64,000 nt of DNA from an uncultured Bacteroidota bacterium (GCA_903824785.1 CAIJYD010000040.1:154164-218163); one strand, 5' to 3'; shown: positions 8,047 through 17,903, counted from the stretch's first letter. The notes: a model not told the origin generated them from the letters alone. Made by a program: numbers and translations.

Positions 8047-10701
8047 ATGAAAAAATCTTTACTTTTTCTTTTTCTGGTTTTTTATGCAAATATCGTTTCA
8101 TCTCAAAATTTGCTTAAGGGTAGAGTTACAGATGTACAAAATCAGCCGCTCAATGGTGTGAGTGTAATCGAAAAAGGTACCAACAATGGTGTATTTACTG
8201 ATACTGACGGGAAGTTTGCCATCACCTATAAAGACGTGAACTCCATAATTGCTTTTAGCTTTGTAGGATTGGTAGTACAGGAGATTGTGGCGGGTAAACA
8301 AACGGAATTAAACGTTACCCTTTTAAGTAATAATGTACTGGGGATGGTAGAAATTGTAGGTTCACGCCGTCCTGACAGGACTGCCATTGAAAGTGTTGTT
8401 CCGGTTGATATTATTGAAGTCTCACGACTACTGAACACTCTTGGTCAGCCTGATGTAAACCAGATGCTTCAATATGTTGCACCATCCTTTAATTCAAGCA
8501 AACAATCGGGAGCTGATGGAGCCGATCACATCGATCCTGCTACATTACGAGGACTAGGCCCCGATCAGACTCTTGTTCTTATTAACGGGAAACGCAGGCA
8601 TCAGTCATCGCTGATAAATCTTTTCGGATCACGTGGCAGGGGAAATACCGGAACCGACTTGAATGCAATCCCAATTTCGGCGATAGATCATATCGAGATT
8701 TTACGTGATGGAGCAGCAGCCCAGTATGGTTCGGATGCTATTGCCGGGGTAATAAATGTTGTTCTTAAGTCTAATACAGACAAATTTACCGGCAATTATT
8801 CTACAGGGGTAAGAAATTCTACTCCTCCAAGCGAGTATAATCTACTCAAAGAGGATAAAAAATATGACGGGACGCTTTCGCAGTTAAATGGAAATTACGG
8901 AACAAAGATCGGCGATAAAGGATTTATCAATGTTACACTTGACTATGCAAAACTTGATCACACATTCCGGCGAGCCGACCCGACGAAATTTGAAAATGGA
9001 GTTTACCGGAATAAGTTCGGTGATGCAGCTTCAGAAAATTTTGGAACTTATTTCAACTCTTCAGTGAAAGCAGCGGAGAATACTGAATTTTACATGTTTG
9101 GCGGATATAATTACCGGTTCACGGATGCTTATGCTTACAGCCGTGATGCTAATGAGGAAAGGAATATTCCTGAAATATATCCCAATGGCTTCGATCCTAA
9201 TATTCAGTCTGTTATAATAGATAAATCTCTTTCAGTGGGAATGAAAACATTAATAAACGGATGGAAAGTGGACTTCAATAATACATTCGGATTAAATAAT
9301 TTTCATTATCTGGTAGACAGTACACTTAATGCTTCACTTTTGGCCAAATCACCCACACGTTTTGATGCAGGTGGTTTTTCATTGGGGCAGAACACAACAG
9401 TATTGGATATTTCCAGGTTTTATCCTGAAATAGCAAAAGGGTTGAATATAGCTTTCGGTGCTGAACACCGCATTGAGAATTATCAGATTTTTGCCGGAGA
9501 AGAGGCATCTTACAAAACCTATGGGCATCCTGTTTTCGGGATTGATACAGTTCTGACCATGGGTGGCCTTATCGAAAGTATTGATACTACTTTCAGACCG
9601 GGCGGTTCTCAGGGGTTCCCCGGTTTTCAGACAGGAAATGAATTGAAAGAATCGCGCAGTAACTTTGGGTCTTATATTGATCTTGAACTGGATGTTACAA
9701 AGAAATTCGTCATCAGTGCTGCCGGCCGTTTTGAGCGATACAGCGATTTTGGTAATACATTAAACGGGAAATTAGCAACAAGGTATAAAATCTCAGATAA
9801 TTTTTCGTTGAGAGGTTCTCTCAGTTCAGGATTCAGGGCACCCTCGCTGGCTCAATTGTATTTCAACAGCACTTTTACGGATATTGTTGCCGGCCAGGCA
9901 GTTGATAAAATCATATCCAAAAACAACAGTCCTATTACACGCCAGCTTGGAATTCCTGCATTAAAACAGGAAATTTCCACCAACGCAGGAATTGGATTTA
10001 CTGCCAGGGCAAAAGCTTTCTCTTTAACCGTTGATGCTTATTATGTTCAGATTAAGGGACGTATTGTACTCACCGGTTCATTTTACAACGATGATGATAT
10101 AATAGGAGAAGAGCTCAAAAGTCTGAACATTGGTGCTGCACAGTTCTTTACGAATGCGGTAAACACAACCACACAGGGTGCTGATGTAATTCTTGCTTAT
10201 TCAGCAAAATTTTCACAACAGCAAAACCTCAGACTTTCTGTAGCGGCCAATTTTAATAACATGGTCATTGATAAGATTTATACAAATGATAAATTACAGG
10301 GAAAAGAAGATACCTATTTTGGGCTTCGGGAACAATATTTCCTCCTTGCTTCCGCACCAAAGAGTAAATTTAACTTCGGGATAGATTACTCGAAAGAAAA
10401 TTTCTTTACAAACCTTAAACTTACACGGTTCGGTAAGGTGGAACTCATGAACTGGAATGATAACGGAGATGATATAGTTGATCCTGGAGAAATTGATACA
10501 TATAATCCAAAAATCACCGCAGATATGTCGGTCGGTTATAATCTTAAAAATTTCACATTCACTGTTGGAGGTGTTAATTTTATGAACATGTACCCTGACA
10601 AAAACGATCCGGGTTTAACTGAATCAGGAGGAATCTGGGATTCAGTACAGATGGGTTTTAGCGGTGCAATGTATTTTGCAAGATGCGGATTTAAATTCTG
10701 A
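8047..10701 (+). CDS. TonB-dependent outer-membrane receptor with CarboxypepD_reg-like N-domain
   Basis: An 884-residue protein with a signal peptide (1-20, ending 'IVSSQ'), a carboxypeptidase-regulatory-like beta-sandwich (about 22-105, 'GRVTDVQNQPLNGVSVIEKG'), a plug domain (about 115-240; 'DQTLVLINGKRRH' and 'IEILRDGAAAQYGSDAIAG' are the hallmark plug strands) and a 22-strand type barrel to the end, closing with the aromatic terminus 'FARCGFKF'. It would take up a large ligand using TonB energy. There is no SusD partner downstream; the next gene is convergent. The plug resembles those of ion/siderophore or small-ligand receptors more than SusC, but the ligand is not determinable. Confidence 0.93.
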   Translation: MKKSLLFLFLVFYANIVSSQNLLKGRVTDVQNQPLNGVSVIEKGTNNGVFTDTDGKFAITYKDVNSIIAFSFVGLVVQEIVAGKQTELNVTLLSNNVLGMVEIVGSRRPDRTAIESVVPVDIIEVSRLLNTLGQPDVNQMLQYVAPSFNSSKQSGADGADHIDPATLRGLGPDQTLVLINGKRRHQSSLINLFGSRGRGNTGTDLNAIPISAIDHIEILRDGAAAQYGSDAIAGVINVVLKSNTDKFTGNYSTGVRNSTPPSEYNLLKEDKKYDGTLSQLNGNYGTKIGDKGFINVTLDYAKLDHTFRRADPTKFENGVYRNKFGDAASENFGTYFNSSVKAAENTEFYMFGGYNYRFTDAYAYSRDANEERNIPEIYPNGFDPNIQSVIIDKSLSVGMKTLINGWKVDFNNTFGLNNFHYLVDSTLNASLLAKSPTRFDAGGFSLGQNTTVLDISRFYPEIAKGLNIAFGAEHRIENYQIFAGEEASYKTYGHPVFGIDTVLTMGGLIESIDTTFRPGGSQGFPGFQTGNELKESRSNFGSYIDLELDVTKKFVISAAGRFERYSDFGNTLNGKLATRYKISDNFSLRGSLSSGFRAPSLAQLYFNSTFTDIVAGQAVDKIISKNNSPITRQLGIPALKQEISTNAGIGFTARAKAFSLTVDAYYVQIKGRIVLTGSFYNDDDIIGEELKSLNIGAAQFFTNAVNTTTQGADVILAYSAKFSQQQNLRLSVAANFNNMVIDKIYTNDKLQGKEDTYFGLREQYFLLASAPKSKFNFGIDYSKENFFTNLKLTRFGKVELMNWNDNGDDIVDPGEIDTYNPKITADMSVGYNLKNFTFTVGGVNFMNMYPDKNDPGLTESGGIWDSVQMGFSGAMYFARCGFKF

Positions 10702-10727
10702 AAGCCGGGAGGTTGAATAACAGGTAT

Positions 10728-10769
10728 AAAATAAAAGGCCGGCTGATAATTCAGTCGGCCTTTTATTTT
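10728..10769. terminator. Bidirectional rho-independent terminator
   Basis: An almost perfect inverted repeat, AAAATAAAAGGCCGGCTG on the left and CAGTCGGCCTTTTATTTT on the right with a 6-base loop and one G-T pair. It lies between the convergent TonB receptor gene and peroxiredoxin gene. The GC-rich core is flanked by A and T runs, so it can stop transcription from both sides. Confidence 0.85.
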
Positions 10770-10804
10770 ATTAAACCTGATAAATTAACTATCAGATCTG
10801 AAAG

Positions 10805-11521
10805 TTATAGCTTCTTAAACGTCATAAACCAGGCAACATCATAAATTCCTGAATTTTCAGGTTTATTCAGATCGTCTGTGCCCGGTTTGGACCTAAGAAT
10901 AACATCATTTCCCTCTTGCCAGTTGGCCGGAGTGCTGATATTTCCATTTGCCACTGTCTGAAGTGCTATAACTGTCCTTTTAATCTCATCCATATTCCTT
11001 CCTACACTCATCGGATAGTAGATTATTGCCTGCACTATGTTGCTTGGGTCAATAATAAATACACCTCTGACATCTTTGGTGGAAGTACTTCCCGTATAAA
11101 TCATTCCATATTCTCTTGATGCAGTAAATTTCTTGTCATCTGCGAGGGGGAAATTTATTTTTACAGGAGCTCTGTCTTTATAAGTTACTGCTTCCAGCGC
11201 TTTTTTCCATTGAAAGTGGGTATACAGCGAATCAGTAGAAACCACCATAAGCTTTACGTTTAGTTTATCAAAATCCTCCTGTAAATACGCCAGCTCAAGA
11301 ATTTCTGATGAACAGACTGGTGTAAAATCGGCAGGATGACTTAGCAGGATTTTCCATTTTCGGCCAAAATCTGAAGGGAAATTAATAGTTCCATTTGTAG
11401 TTGAAGAGATAAACGCTGGTGCCTTCTCTCCAATCAGAGGCATCCGGGTGTTTTTATTCTCCTGTGACCAAATTTGTGTCATTGAGAATAACAAAATTAG
11501 AAACAAAGAACTTTTTTTCAT
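10805..11521 (-). CDS. Exported 1-Cys peroxiredoxin (AhpC/TSA, Prx6-like)
   Basis: A 238-residue thiol peroxidase. The peroxidatic Cys70 lies in 'HPADFTPVCSSE', the PxxxTxxC active site of peroxiredoxins. The rest of the chain contains no other cysteine, so no intramolecular disulfide resolving step is possible and it is a 1-Cys enzyme. The length and the C-terminal extension ('TPANWQEGNDVI') fit the Prx6 group. Residues 1-20 ('MKKSSLFLIL..IWSQ') form a signal peptide, unusual since most Prx6 enzymes are cytosolic, so it should reduce peroxides in the periplasm or outside. The electron donor is not evident from neighbours. Confidence 0.9.
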   Translation of the reverse strand: MKKSSLFLILLFSMTQIWSQENKNTRMPLIGEKAPAFISSTTNGTINFPSDFGRKWKILLSHPADFTPVCSSEILELAYLQEDFDKLNVKLMVVSTDSLYTHFQWKKALEAVTYKDRAPVKINFPLADDKKFTASREYGMIYTGSTSTKDVRGVFIIDPSNIVQAIIYYPMSVGRNMDEIKRTVIALQTVANGNISTPANWQEGNDVILRSKPGTDDLNKPENSGIYDVAWFMTFKKL

Positions 11522-11685
11522 AATGCATCTATATTAAGTTAGACTAAATAAACATAACAGCTAAATAATTGTTCACGGAAAAGTGAAAATAAATTTAGAT
11601 TTCTTTAGATAATACCTGAAGTTTTTTTATTTGCAGGTAGATCTTATCATGAGTTCTTGTAATGGATGGCAGAGAAATGGTAGCT

Positions 11686-11698
11686 TGCCCGAAGGGCA
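11686..11698. repeat. REP-like palindrome TGCCC-GAA-GGGCA
   Basis: A perfect 5+5 bp palindrome with a GAA loop directly after the stop of the beta-helix gene (minus strand). Because it has no T-run it is a weak terminator candidate. It shares loop and arm bases with the element at 7864-7876, suggesting one repeat family. Confidence 0.4.
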
Positions 11699-11712
11699 TA
11701 ATAAAGGATCAA

Positions 11713-13407
11713 CTATTTTACTTTGATAAACTTACCCTGAATATATTTACCCTGCATATTAATGGTAAAGAAGTAGAGACCCGTGGGCAGATCTTCTGAA
11801 TCAATCTCTATTTCCTGTTCCCCGGCCTGAACAGGAGAATGTTCTCTATTCATTGTTAAATTTCCATTAAGGTTAAAAATCTTCAGTTCCGATAGTAACG
11901 CCAGATCGGAATAGTACCTTATTGTAAATTTAGATCCAACAGGATTGGGGAAGAGGGTTGTTAAGGTATTAACCGGAAGAAGAGAATCAGGGGTTTCCTG
12001 GTCAAACTCCATTGCACCTATATCATAAGTGTTTCCGGTAGGTCTTGGGAAGTTTCTGAAATCGAAGTTTATACCCATGCTGTTGGAGTATGCCCCGTTA
12101 ATCAGCGGAGAGCCCGGAAGAATGGCAAAAGTACTGTCCATGACCATTGCGCTTGCAAGATTGCGTGTCAGGAAGTTCTTCTGGACAATAACATCCGATG
12201 AGGATGACGGGAACATAATATAGGAATCCTTACCTGTCAGCGAGGTGTTGCCGTTTGTATAAAAATCGTATGTGCCGGGGTTGACGATAAGATTTGAGGC
12301 GATAATGTTCTTTTTGCTTTTTACACTCTGAAACCTTATTCCGTCTGATTTTGGATTTATTATGGTGTTAAACATAATATAAAATGAGGAATCAGCCATG
12401 GTTGAAGCGTCCGAAACAAATATGCCGTGCTTGAGTTTGGTCTGGTCAAGAGGGAGGTAACTTCTGCCGGGATCAACGATGATGTTATTAAAGATCCTGT
12501 TTCCTCCGATTCCGTGACTTTCAATTCCGTCTCCCTTGCCGTGAGCAATGTAATTATTATAACAATCGCAGCTCGATCCTCCTCCGAGGATGATTCCCGA
12601 CATCTGGTAATTATATTCGGCCTCGCTGTCGTAGAGGACGCGATTATTGAAAATCTGGCAATCTTCCGGAGCCGAACTTACCTGTATGCCGTCCCACCCG
12701 GAATATTTGATGATATTGTTATAAACCCTGACCCCTTTAAGCAAAGAGGGAATAAGTACTGTATCCTTTCCATTGCAGGTTATATTCTGCCCTGAATATG
12801 TCGTATTGCCAATATACATACCTTCGTATGCAACATTTGCAATGTAACAGTCGTGTATGAGAGTATTGCGCTGGGTGAACTTATCCCGTGTGCTGGTGAA
12901 GCTGCAGTCGGGATCGCTTTTAGCATATATGCCTCCCGATTTGCAGTTCTCGATAGAAATATGGTCAATCTCATAGTCGGAACTCAGGGTACCGATTCCC
13001 ATACCGGCACCGGCAGCCACACCTTTTATCTGTATGCCATAAAAATTATCCTTGTCGCCTGATCCTGTGATCCTGAAATACTTACAATTATGCATTGAAA
13101 TGCCATAGTATTCCATGGTGTTGATGGTTACAACCCCTCCTTTGTTAATAATAATCACGGGGTTTTCGGCAGTTCCGGCTATGTTTCTTATTTGCAGGTG
13201 GTTGCGATGTCCTGCATTTATAAATACAGTATCACCGGGTTTAATATTATAAGGAGAGTTATTGGCGAGCACATAATGGTTTGCAGTATCGATAACCCAG
13301 CTGCGGTTTTGGGCGTTAAGTTTAATTCCTGCAAAAGTGAAAAGGAAAAGGATAAATAACCATCTCCCGATAAATGAATTATTTAACTTAATCAAAATAT
13401 TCTCCAT
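11713..13407 (-). CDS. Secreted right-handed beta-helix protein with T9SS sorting domain
   Basis: A 564-residue protein with a signal peptide (about 15-33), then a right-handed parallel beta-helix (about 60-430) with repeated 'I.NN.I', 'GI.V' and 'YNNYIAHGKGDGIESHG' coils, as in pectate-lyase-like folds. The last ~80 residues form a T9SS type-A sorting domain: 'LFPNPVGSKFTIRYYS', 'LKIFNLNGNL' and a closing 'GLYFFTINMQGKYIQGKFIKVK'-type strand. It is predicted to be secreted or surface-attached. The fold suggests polysaccharide binding or cleavage, but catalytic residues cannot be assigned safely. It lies 91 bp downstream of the exopolysaccharide operon on the same strand and may be read through from it. 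Confidence 0.88.
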   Translation of the reverse strand: MENILIKLNNSFIGRWLFILFLFTFAGIKLNAQNRSWVIDTANHYVLANNSPYNIKPGDTVFINAGHRNHLQIRNIAGTAENPVIIINKGGVVTINTMEYYGISMHNCKYFRITGSGDKDNFYGIQIKGVAAGAGMGIGTLSSDYEIDHISIENCKSGGIYAKSDPDCSFTSTRDKFTQRNTLIHDCYIANVAYEGMYIGNTTYSGQNITCNGKDTVLIPSLLKGVRVYNNIIKYSGWDGIQVSSAPEDCQIFNNRVLYDSEAEYNYQMSGIILGGGSSCDCYNNYIAHGKGDGIESHGIGGNRIFNNIIVDPGRSYLPLDQTKLKHGIFVSDASTMADSSFYIMFNTIINPKSDGIRFQSVKSKKNIIASNLIVNPGTYDFYTNGNTSLTGKDSYIMFPSSSSDVIVQKNFLTRNLASAMVMDSTFAILPGSPLINGAYSNSMGINFDFRNFPRPTGNTYDIGAMEFDQETPDSLLPVNTLTTLFPNPVGSKFTIRYYSDLALLSELKIFNLNGNLTMNREHSPVQAGEQEIEIDSEDLPTGLYFFTINMQGKYIQGKFIKVK

Positions 13408-13498
13408 AATTATTCCCTTGCGGATTATACTCCCCTTTCCTTAAAAACTTTTTTTACTTCCGGTCTCTGGCCAGCAAATTTAGGGCCGCAAGACAGTT

Positions 13499-14260
13499 TT
13501 ATTTTTTAACCCATACAGACATGAATCCGCTTGCCCACGATTGGGGAAGCCTGTCAGCAACCCAGCAGTCGAAATCCTGGAGTGGCCGGATTAATTTGGT
13601 AAAGAGAGAGAATGGAAAAACTCTTTCAATAAAATTTGAGACCCCGAATTTCTCAATCCTGAATCCGAATTTTTCAGCAAGGGCGGTAAACGACTCTTTT
13701 GAAAAAAACTGAATATGGGAAAGTTCAGGAGCTGACGACTGTACGGTTGTTCCTTTGTAACCAAGCAAACGCTTAACTGCTGAAATTGATTTCCAGCGCC
13801 AGTCATTTTTTCTCATGGCATTCTGCATGGGTTTAGTCATAAAAACTTCCCGTGGGCCAAAACCATTTGGAACGTTTATCACAGCCTTTCCTTCGTCCTT
13901 GAGAATATTCTGAAGGTGCGCAACAACTATATCAGGATCATGAAGATGCTCAATAACTTCACTGCAGACAATAGCATCGAATTTCTGCGTGGTATCAACA
14001 TCCTCGGCGCTGCGACATTCAAACTTCAGGTTTGGCAGCTGGTGTATCCTTTTAGCATTGGCAATGGTCTCTTCACTGATATCTATGCCGGTAACATCGT
14101 AACCCATCTTTGCGAGCTGATAACAGATATTGCCGTTACCACATCCAATCTCTATTACTCTGATATTATCTGATTTTATTTCCTGAATAGCGGAAACAAT
14201 AAACTTCAGACGCTTTATGTCCTCAGTCTGGTTGTATTCGGTATAGTTTGTAAAGTTCAT
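13499..14260 (-). CDS. Class I SAM-dependent methyltransferase
   Basis: A 253-residue Rossmann methyltransferase. Motif I 'VIEIGCGNGNICYQLAKMG' (about 35-53) binds SAM; 'VTGIDISEETI' follows as the acidic loop, and 'DAIVCSEVIEHLHDP' is motif IV of the Methyltransf_11/23 group. The C-terminal part carries a short hydrophobic stretch ('FIERVFPFSLFTKLI') suggesting membrane association. It is the last gene of the exopolysaccharide operon (72 bp after the GT2 gene), so methylation of a sugar or lipid-linked intermediate is likely by context; the acceptor is unknown. Confidence 0.85.
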   Translation of the reverse strand: MNFTNYTEYNQTEDIKRLKFIVSAIQEIKSDNIRVIEIGCGNGNICYQLAKMGYDVTGIDISEETIANAKRIHQLPNLKFECRSAEDVDTTQKFDAIVCSEVIEHLHDPDIVVAHLQNILKDEGKAVINVPNGFGPREVFMTKPMQNAMRKNDWRWKSISAVKRLLGYKGTTVQSSAPELSHIQFFSKESFTALAEKFGFRIEKFGVSNFIERVFPFSLFTKLIRPLQDFDCWVADRLPQSWASGFMSVWVKK

Positions 14261-14332
14261 GATTTTTTGATTTTGATTAATATAAATTACTTTTTTAATA
14301 GATCGTTTATTATCGGTTATATTAGTGAAAAA

Positions 14333-15526
14333 TCATTTGGTTCCCCGTTTTGCCCGTTCCCAGTTTACGGATTGTGAGCCTTTAATATAACGTTTAAACC
14401 CCAATATCGCCGAAAGGTTCATTATGAAGAAATAGTAGGGGACAAAAAGAAGCTTCACTCTTATCAGCCGGTTCTCAAGATACCATCCTGCAAGTGCCGA
14501 AAGGTAAAACAAAATCTGAAGCCAGAAAAGAGTGCTGTATAATCCGAATCCCGTAATTCCTTCATTTATTGCAATTACAAGTAAGAGAGGAATTAACAAA
14601 AGCAGGCAAAGCGGAGTAAGCGTCCAGCGCAAAACCCTGTGGGAAATATACTGGAAGGAGAGTGTGCCGTATTTAAAAATGTTCAGCAGAGAGCGGAGTC
14701 TTACTACAGACTGGATTCCTCCTGCCGAAATTCTTATCTTTCGTTTCAGCTCTTCTTTTACATTTGCCGAGGCAGTTTCCATAGCGTAGGCTTCAGGATC
14801 GTACTGTATCGTATAGCCATCCTGTGCCACTCTCAGCGAGATAATAAAATCATCCAGTAGGGTATCGCGTTCCACTTCACGATATAATTCTGTACGAATG
14901 GCAAACAATTCCCCTGCAGCTCCAACCACAGAATAAAGCTCAGCGTCCCATTTCTTAAGAGCCGATTCATATTTCCAGTAGAGTCCTTCTCCCGAACCGG
15001 CAGCTGAATCTTTTTCTTTGCTTAGGATCCGCTTCTCTCCGGACACGCATCCAACCTTCGGATCGCTGAAAAGCTTAACAATCCGGCGAACCGATTCTTT
15101 TCCGAGTAACGTGTTGGCATCACTGAATACCACAACAGGGGTTGTGACAAAATTCATTCCCCGGTTCATTGCCCCTATTTTCCCTTTACGCTCAGGGAGA
15201 TGGTGAACCATCACACCATCATGTTTTTTAAGCTCTTCCGGAGTACCATCATCCGAGCCGTCGGTTACCCACATAATGTGAAGCTTTTCAGGTGGATAAT
15301 CAAGTTCGAGGGAGTTCCTGATCTTTTCAGCTACAAAATCCTTTTCATTATATGCTGCAATGAAAAGTGTAACATCGGGCTCATAGGAGGGATCACTCTC
15401 TCTCTTTTTATAAAGGCCTGTTATTCTCCTGAACTTAACGATCAGAAATAAAAGTATTCCATAGCCGACATAAGTATAGAATACTATAAAAAGCAAAAGC
15501 CAGAAAAATATTTTAATAGTTGTCAT
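14333..15526 (-). CDS. Membrane GT2 glycosyltransferase
   Basis: A 397-residue enzyme with an N-terminal transmembrane helix (about 6-28), a GT-A catalytic domain and two or more C-terminal helices (about 295-385). Key motifs: 'VTLFIAAYNEKDF' (nucleotide-binding start), 'VTDGSDDGT', 'VFSDANTLLG' in the DxD position, and 'LLDDFIISLRVAQDG' carrying the acceptor-side acidic residues. The classical QxxRW motif of processive synthases is replaced by 'KRKIRISAGGIQ', as in many HAS-like bacterial GT2s. It belongs to the exopolysaccharide operon, one base downstream of the GT4 gene. It should extend a lipid-linked glycan at the inner membrane; sugar unknown. Confidence 0.88.
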   Translation of the reverse strand: MTTIKIFFWLLLFIVFYTYVGYGILLFLIVKFRRITGLYKKRESDPSYEPDVTLFIAAYNEKDFVAEKIRNSLELDYPPEKLHIMWVTDGSDDGTPEELKKHDGVMVHHLPERKGKIGAMNRGMNFVTTPVVVFSDANTLLGKESVRRIVKLFSDPKVGCVSGEKRILSKEKDSAAGSGEGLYWKYESALKKWDAELYSVVGAAGELFAIRTELYREVERDTLLDDFIISLRVAQDGYTIQYDPEAYAMETASANVKEELKRKIRISAGGIQSVVRLRSLLNIFKYGTLSFQYISHRVLRWTLTPLCLLLLIPLLLVIAINEGITGFGLYSTLFWLQILFYLSALAGWYLENRLIRVKLLFVPYYFFIMNLSAILGFKRYIKGSQSVNWERAKRGTK

Positions 15527-15527
15527 A

Positions 15528-16730
15528 TCAGTTTGAATTAATAGTGTTTATACCATTAAAACCTCTTTTTGCCGTCAAGCCCTCTTCATCTCCAACTTCA
15601 AGGTAGACGGCCAGCATTTTCTCAGCCATCGATTTCCACGAAAATCCTGCTGCCCGGATAAATCCTTTGGTTATCAGTCCTGATTTTAGTTCAGTGTCAT
15701 CGACAATCCTTATCATAGCGGCTGTAATTTCATCGGGTTGATGAGGATCAGGAAGAAGAGCCGCATCCCCAGCCACTTCATTCATCGAGGCCATATTTGA
15801 AGAAATCACGGGAACTCCGCAGGCCATTGCCTCGAGAACAGGAATACCGAAGCTCTCACGTATTGATGGGTACAAAAATATTTCGCACCGGGAATAGATG
15901 GCAGGCAGATCGTTGTTCGATACATAGCCGGCCAGGACAATATTGTTTATCAGCAAAGGATCACTGATTTCGGAAAGTAAAGACACCAGTTCCTGCCTTT
16001 CGTAATCGGCAACTACGAGTTTGATGCCATTACCTCTTTTTTTCACGAATTCGGAATAGGCTTTTATTGTTCCTTTAGTATTCTTTTTGGGGTCGGTATT
16101 GCCTAGGAAGAAAAAATAATAGTCGGGCAGGTTGTACCTTTCTTTTACCCGGTTTAGTTCCTGAATATTGGTTACCGGTTTGAAGTGCTCACTGACTCCG
16201 CAATATATTGCCTTCAGGTGGCTGCTTTCCCCGATTCCGAAGAAACTGGAGATACGGTTTTTCTCCAGGTTTGATACAGTTACTATCCGCCGGCTTTTTT
16301 TTACAATTAACGGTACGATCATCCGACGGTATATGTTTCCGAATTTCTGATAAAGCGTGCCGCTTCTGGTCAGTATTTTCAAACAGCTGCTTTCGAGGTA
16401 AATAATATCGTGAAGCTGAAATACCAGTGGTATTTTATTCAGGATTGGAGCAGTATTGGCGGTACAATGAAGGATCTGGCAACCTGCTTTTCGTGAAGCT
16501 CTTAGCAAAGACACTTGTTCCCAGAAAGGGTAAAACCGTGATTTAAGCTGTACTATTTTGAAATTTTCCGTTTCCTGTAATACGGAGGCGTCGGCGCCCG
16601 GCTTTACAAAAATCAGATACTCATTCTCATGGTCAATAAGCTGAAGATTACGTATCAGCTCCAGGGCGAACACATCCATCCCGTGTTTTTTTACCCTGAA
16701 AAGCCTTTGTCCTTCTATCCCTATTCTCAT
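15528..16730 (-). CDS. GT4-family glycosyltransferase
   Basis: A 400-residue soluble GT-B enzyme. The C-terminal Rossmann half shows the GT4 hallmark 'SIRESFGIPVLEAMACG' (E-x7-E) followed by 'PVISSNMASMNEVAGDAA', and 'YFFFLGNTDPKKNTKG' at the domain border. The N-terminal acceptor half has 'RIGIEGQRLF' and 'LHCTANTAPIL'. It transfers a nucleotide-activated sugar with retention. It forms part of the run of glycosyltransferase genes with almost no spacing to its neighbours. Confidence 0.9.
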   Translation of the reverse strand: MRIGIEGQRLFRVKKHGMDVFALELIRNLQLIDHENEYLIFVKPGADASVLQETENFKIVQLKSRFYPFWEQVSLLRASRKAGCQILHCTANTAPILNKIPLVFQLHDIIYLESSCLKILTRSGTLYQKFGNIYRRMIVPLIVKKSRRIVTVSNLEKNRISSFFGIGESSHLKAIYCGVSEHFKPVTNIQELNRVKERYNLPDYYFFFLGNTDPKKNTKGTIKAYSEFVKKRGNGIKLVVADYERQELVSLLSEISDPLLINNIVLAGYVSNNDLPAIYSRCEIFLYPSIRESFGIPVLEAMACGVPVISSNMASMNEVAGDAALLPDPHQPDEITAAMIRIVDDTELKSGLITKGFIRAAGFSWKSMAEKMLAVYLEVGDEEGLTAKRGFNGINTINSN

Positions 16731-16748
16731 GATTTTATCGATTCTTTG

Positions 16749-17903
16749 TCAACGCTTCAGGTTCATAATAGAAATGTAGTGGTTCTCGATCTTTTTAACC
16801 ATCTCCTCAATTGAAAATTTCTGATGAATTGTTCTGACTGCATTTTCAGATACTCTTTTCTGCAATGGTTTATCATAATGAACCATAAGAATGGCTTCAG
16901 CAAGTTTTTGCTCGTCCCTTACCGGAACAAAGATTCCATTTTCCATGTCGGTTATTATCTCCTTGGTTCCATCAACCGGCGTTGCTATGACTACCTTTGA
17001 CATTGACATAGCTTCAAGCACTCCTATCGGCAGCCCCTCCCAGAGTGATGGAAGGCAGTAGATGTCAATCGCGTTTAAAACATCCGGAACATCCTGACGG
17101 AAGTCCTCAAAAATAATGTTTGAGGAGAGGTTCATTTCATTTACCAGCTGCACAACCTCCTGTTTTAAATCACCATCTCCAACCATCAGAAGGACAACAT
17201 CTTTGGTTTTCTGCATCACTATTTTCATTGCCCTGATCAGGTTGACGGGATCCTTCTGGATAGTCATCCTTACTATAAATCCGATTAAGGTCTTATCGTC
17301 AGTAATGCCGAACTCTTTGCGAACAGGCTTATATTCCAGTGCAGGATTAAACTTTTCGGTATTGATCCCGTTATAGATAACCACCGATCTTTTCATGTTC
17401 CATCCCCTGATACCGTCGTTCTGGTTGCTGTTTGAAACACAAATGGTGGATGTCGATACCGATGTAAGGAATCGCTCCGAGAGCTCTCTCATCTTCTTTA
17501 CAAAGAGAGGTTGATCCTGATGAAATGACCAGCCATGAACTGTATATATCAAAGGAAGTTTAAGCCTTCTTGCTGCCGCGAAAACATTTGAGTTGGCCCT
17601 GGTTCCATGTGCATGTACAATGTCAAATTCATTTTCCCTGATAAAATCCCTCACTCTCTTCCAGACCGATCGGTCGAAACCTTTTTCAGTTTCTATTACA
17701 TGAACTTCAATGCCAAGGCTTTGCAGTTGCTGAACCATTGGCCCCTCAGTAAAGCTGAGTACCACGGGCTCGAATACTGTTTTATCCATTTTTGAAACCA
17801 GCTCGAGAACATGAGTTTCACCCCCGCCTATTTTGCCTTGCCTTATCGCTTCAAGTACCTTAATTCTTTTTGTTCCCATGTTATAATTTTTTATCTGAAA
17901 CAC
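16749..17903 (-). CDS. GT4-family glycosyltransferase
   Basis: A 384-residue GT-B enzyme: N-terminal 'GGGETHVLELVSKM' and 'FDIVHAHGTRANSNVFAA', C-terminal 'LIGFIVRMTIQKDP' and the E-x7-E motif in 'PSLWEGLPIGVLEAMSM'. Its start overlaps the end of the acyltransferase gene by 23 bp, which indicates translational coupling. Alternative start Met6 ('MGTKRIKVLEAIRQG') would remove most of the overlap and looks at least as good, as the family usually begins close to the first beta strand. Confidence 0.9.
   Translation of the reverse strand: MFQIKNYNMGTKRIKVLEAIRQGKIGGGETHVLELVSKMDKTVFEPVVLSFTEGPMVQQLQSLGIEVHVIETEKGFDRSVWKRVRDFIRENEFDIVHAHGTRANSNVFAAARRLKLPLIYTVHGWSFHQDQPLFVKKMRELSERFLTSVSTSTICVSNSNQNDGIRGWNMKRSVVIYNGINTEKFNPALEYKPVRKEFGITDDKTLIGFIVRMTIQKDPVNLIRAMKIVMQKTKDVVLLMVGDGDLKQEVVQLVNEMNLSSNIIFEDFRQDVPDVLNAIDIYCLPSLWEGLPIGVLEAMSMSKVVIATPVDGTKEIITDMENGIFVPVRDEQKLAEAILMVHYDKPLQKRVSENAVRTIHQKFSIEEMVKKIENHYISIMNLKR

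Noticed and set aside
8047..10701. SusC of a polysaccharide utilisation locus
   Set aside because: No SusD gene follows, and the plug sequence is closer to general TonB receptors.
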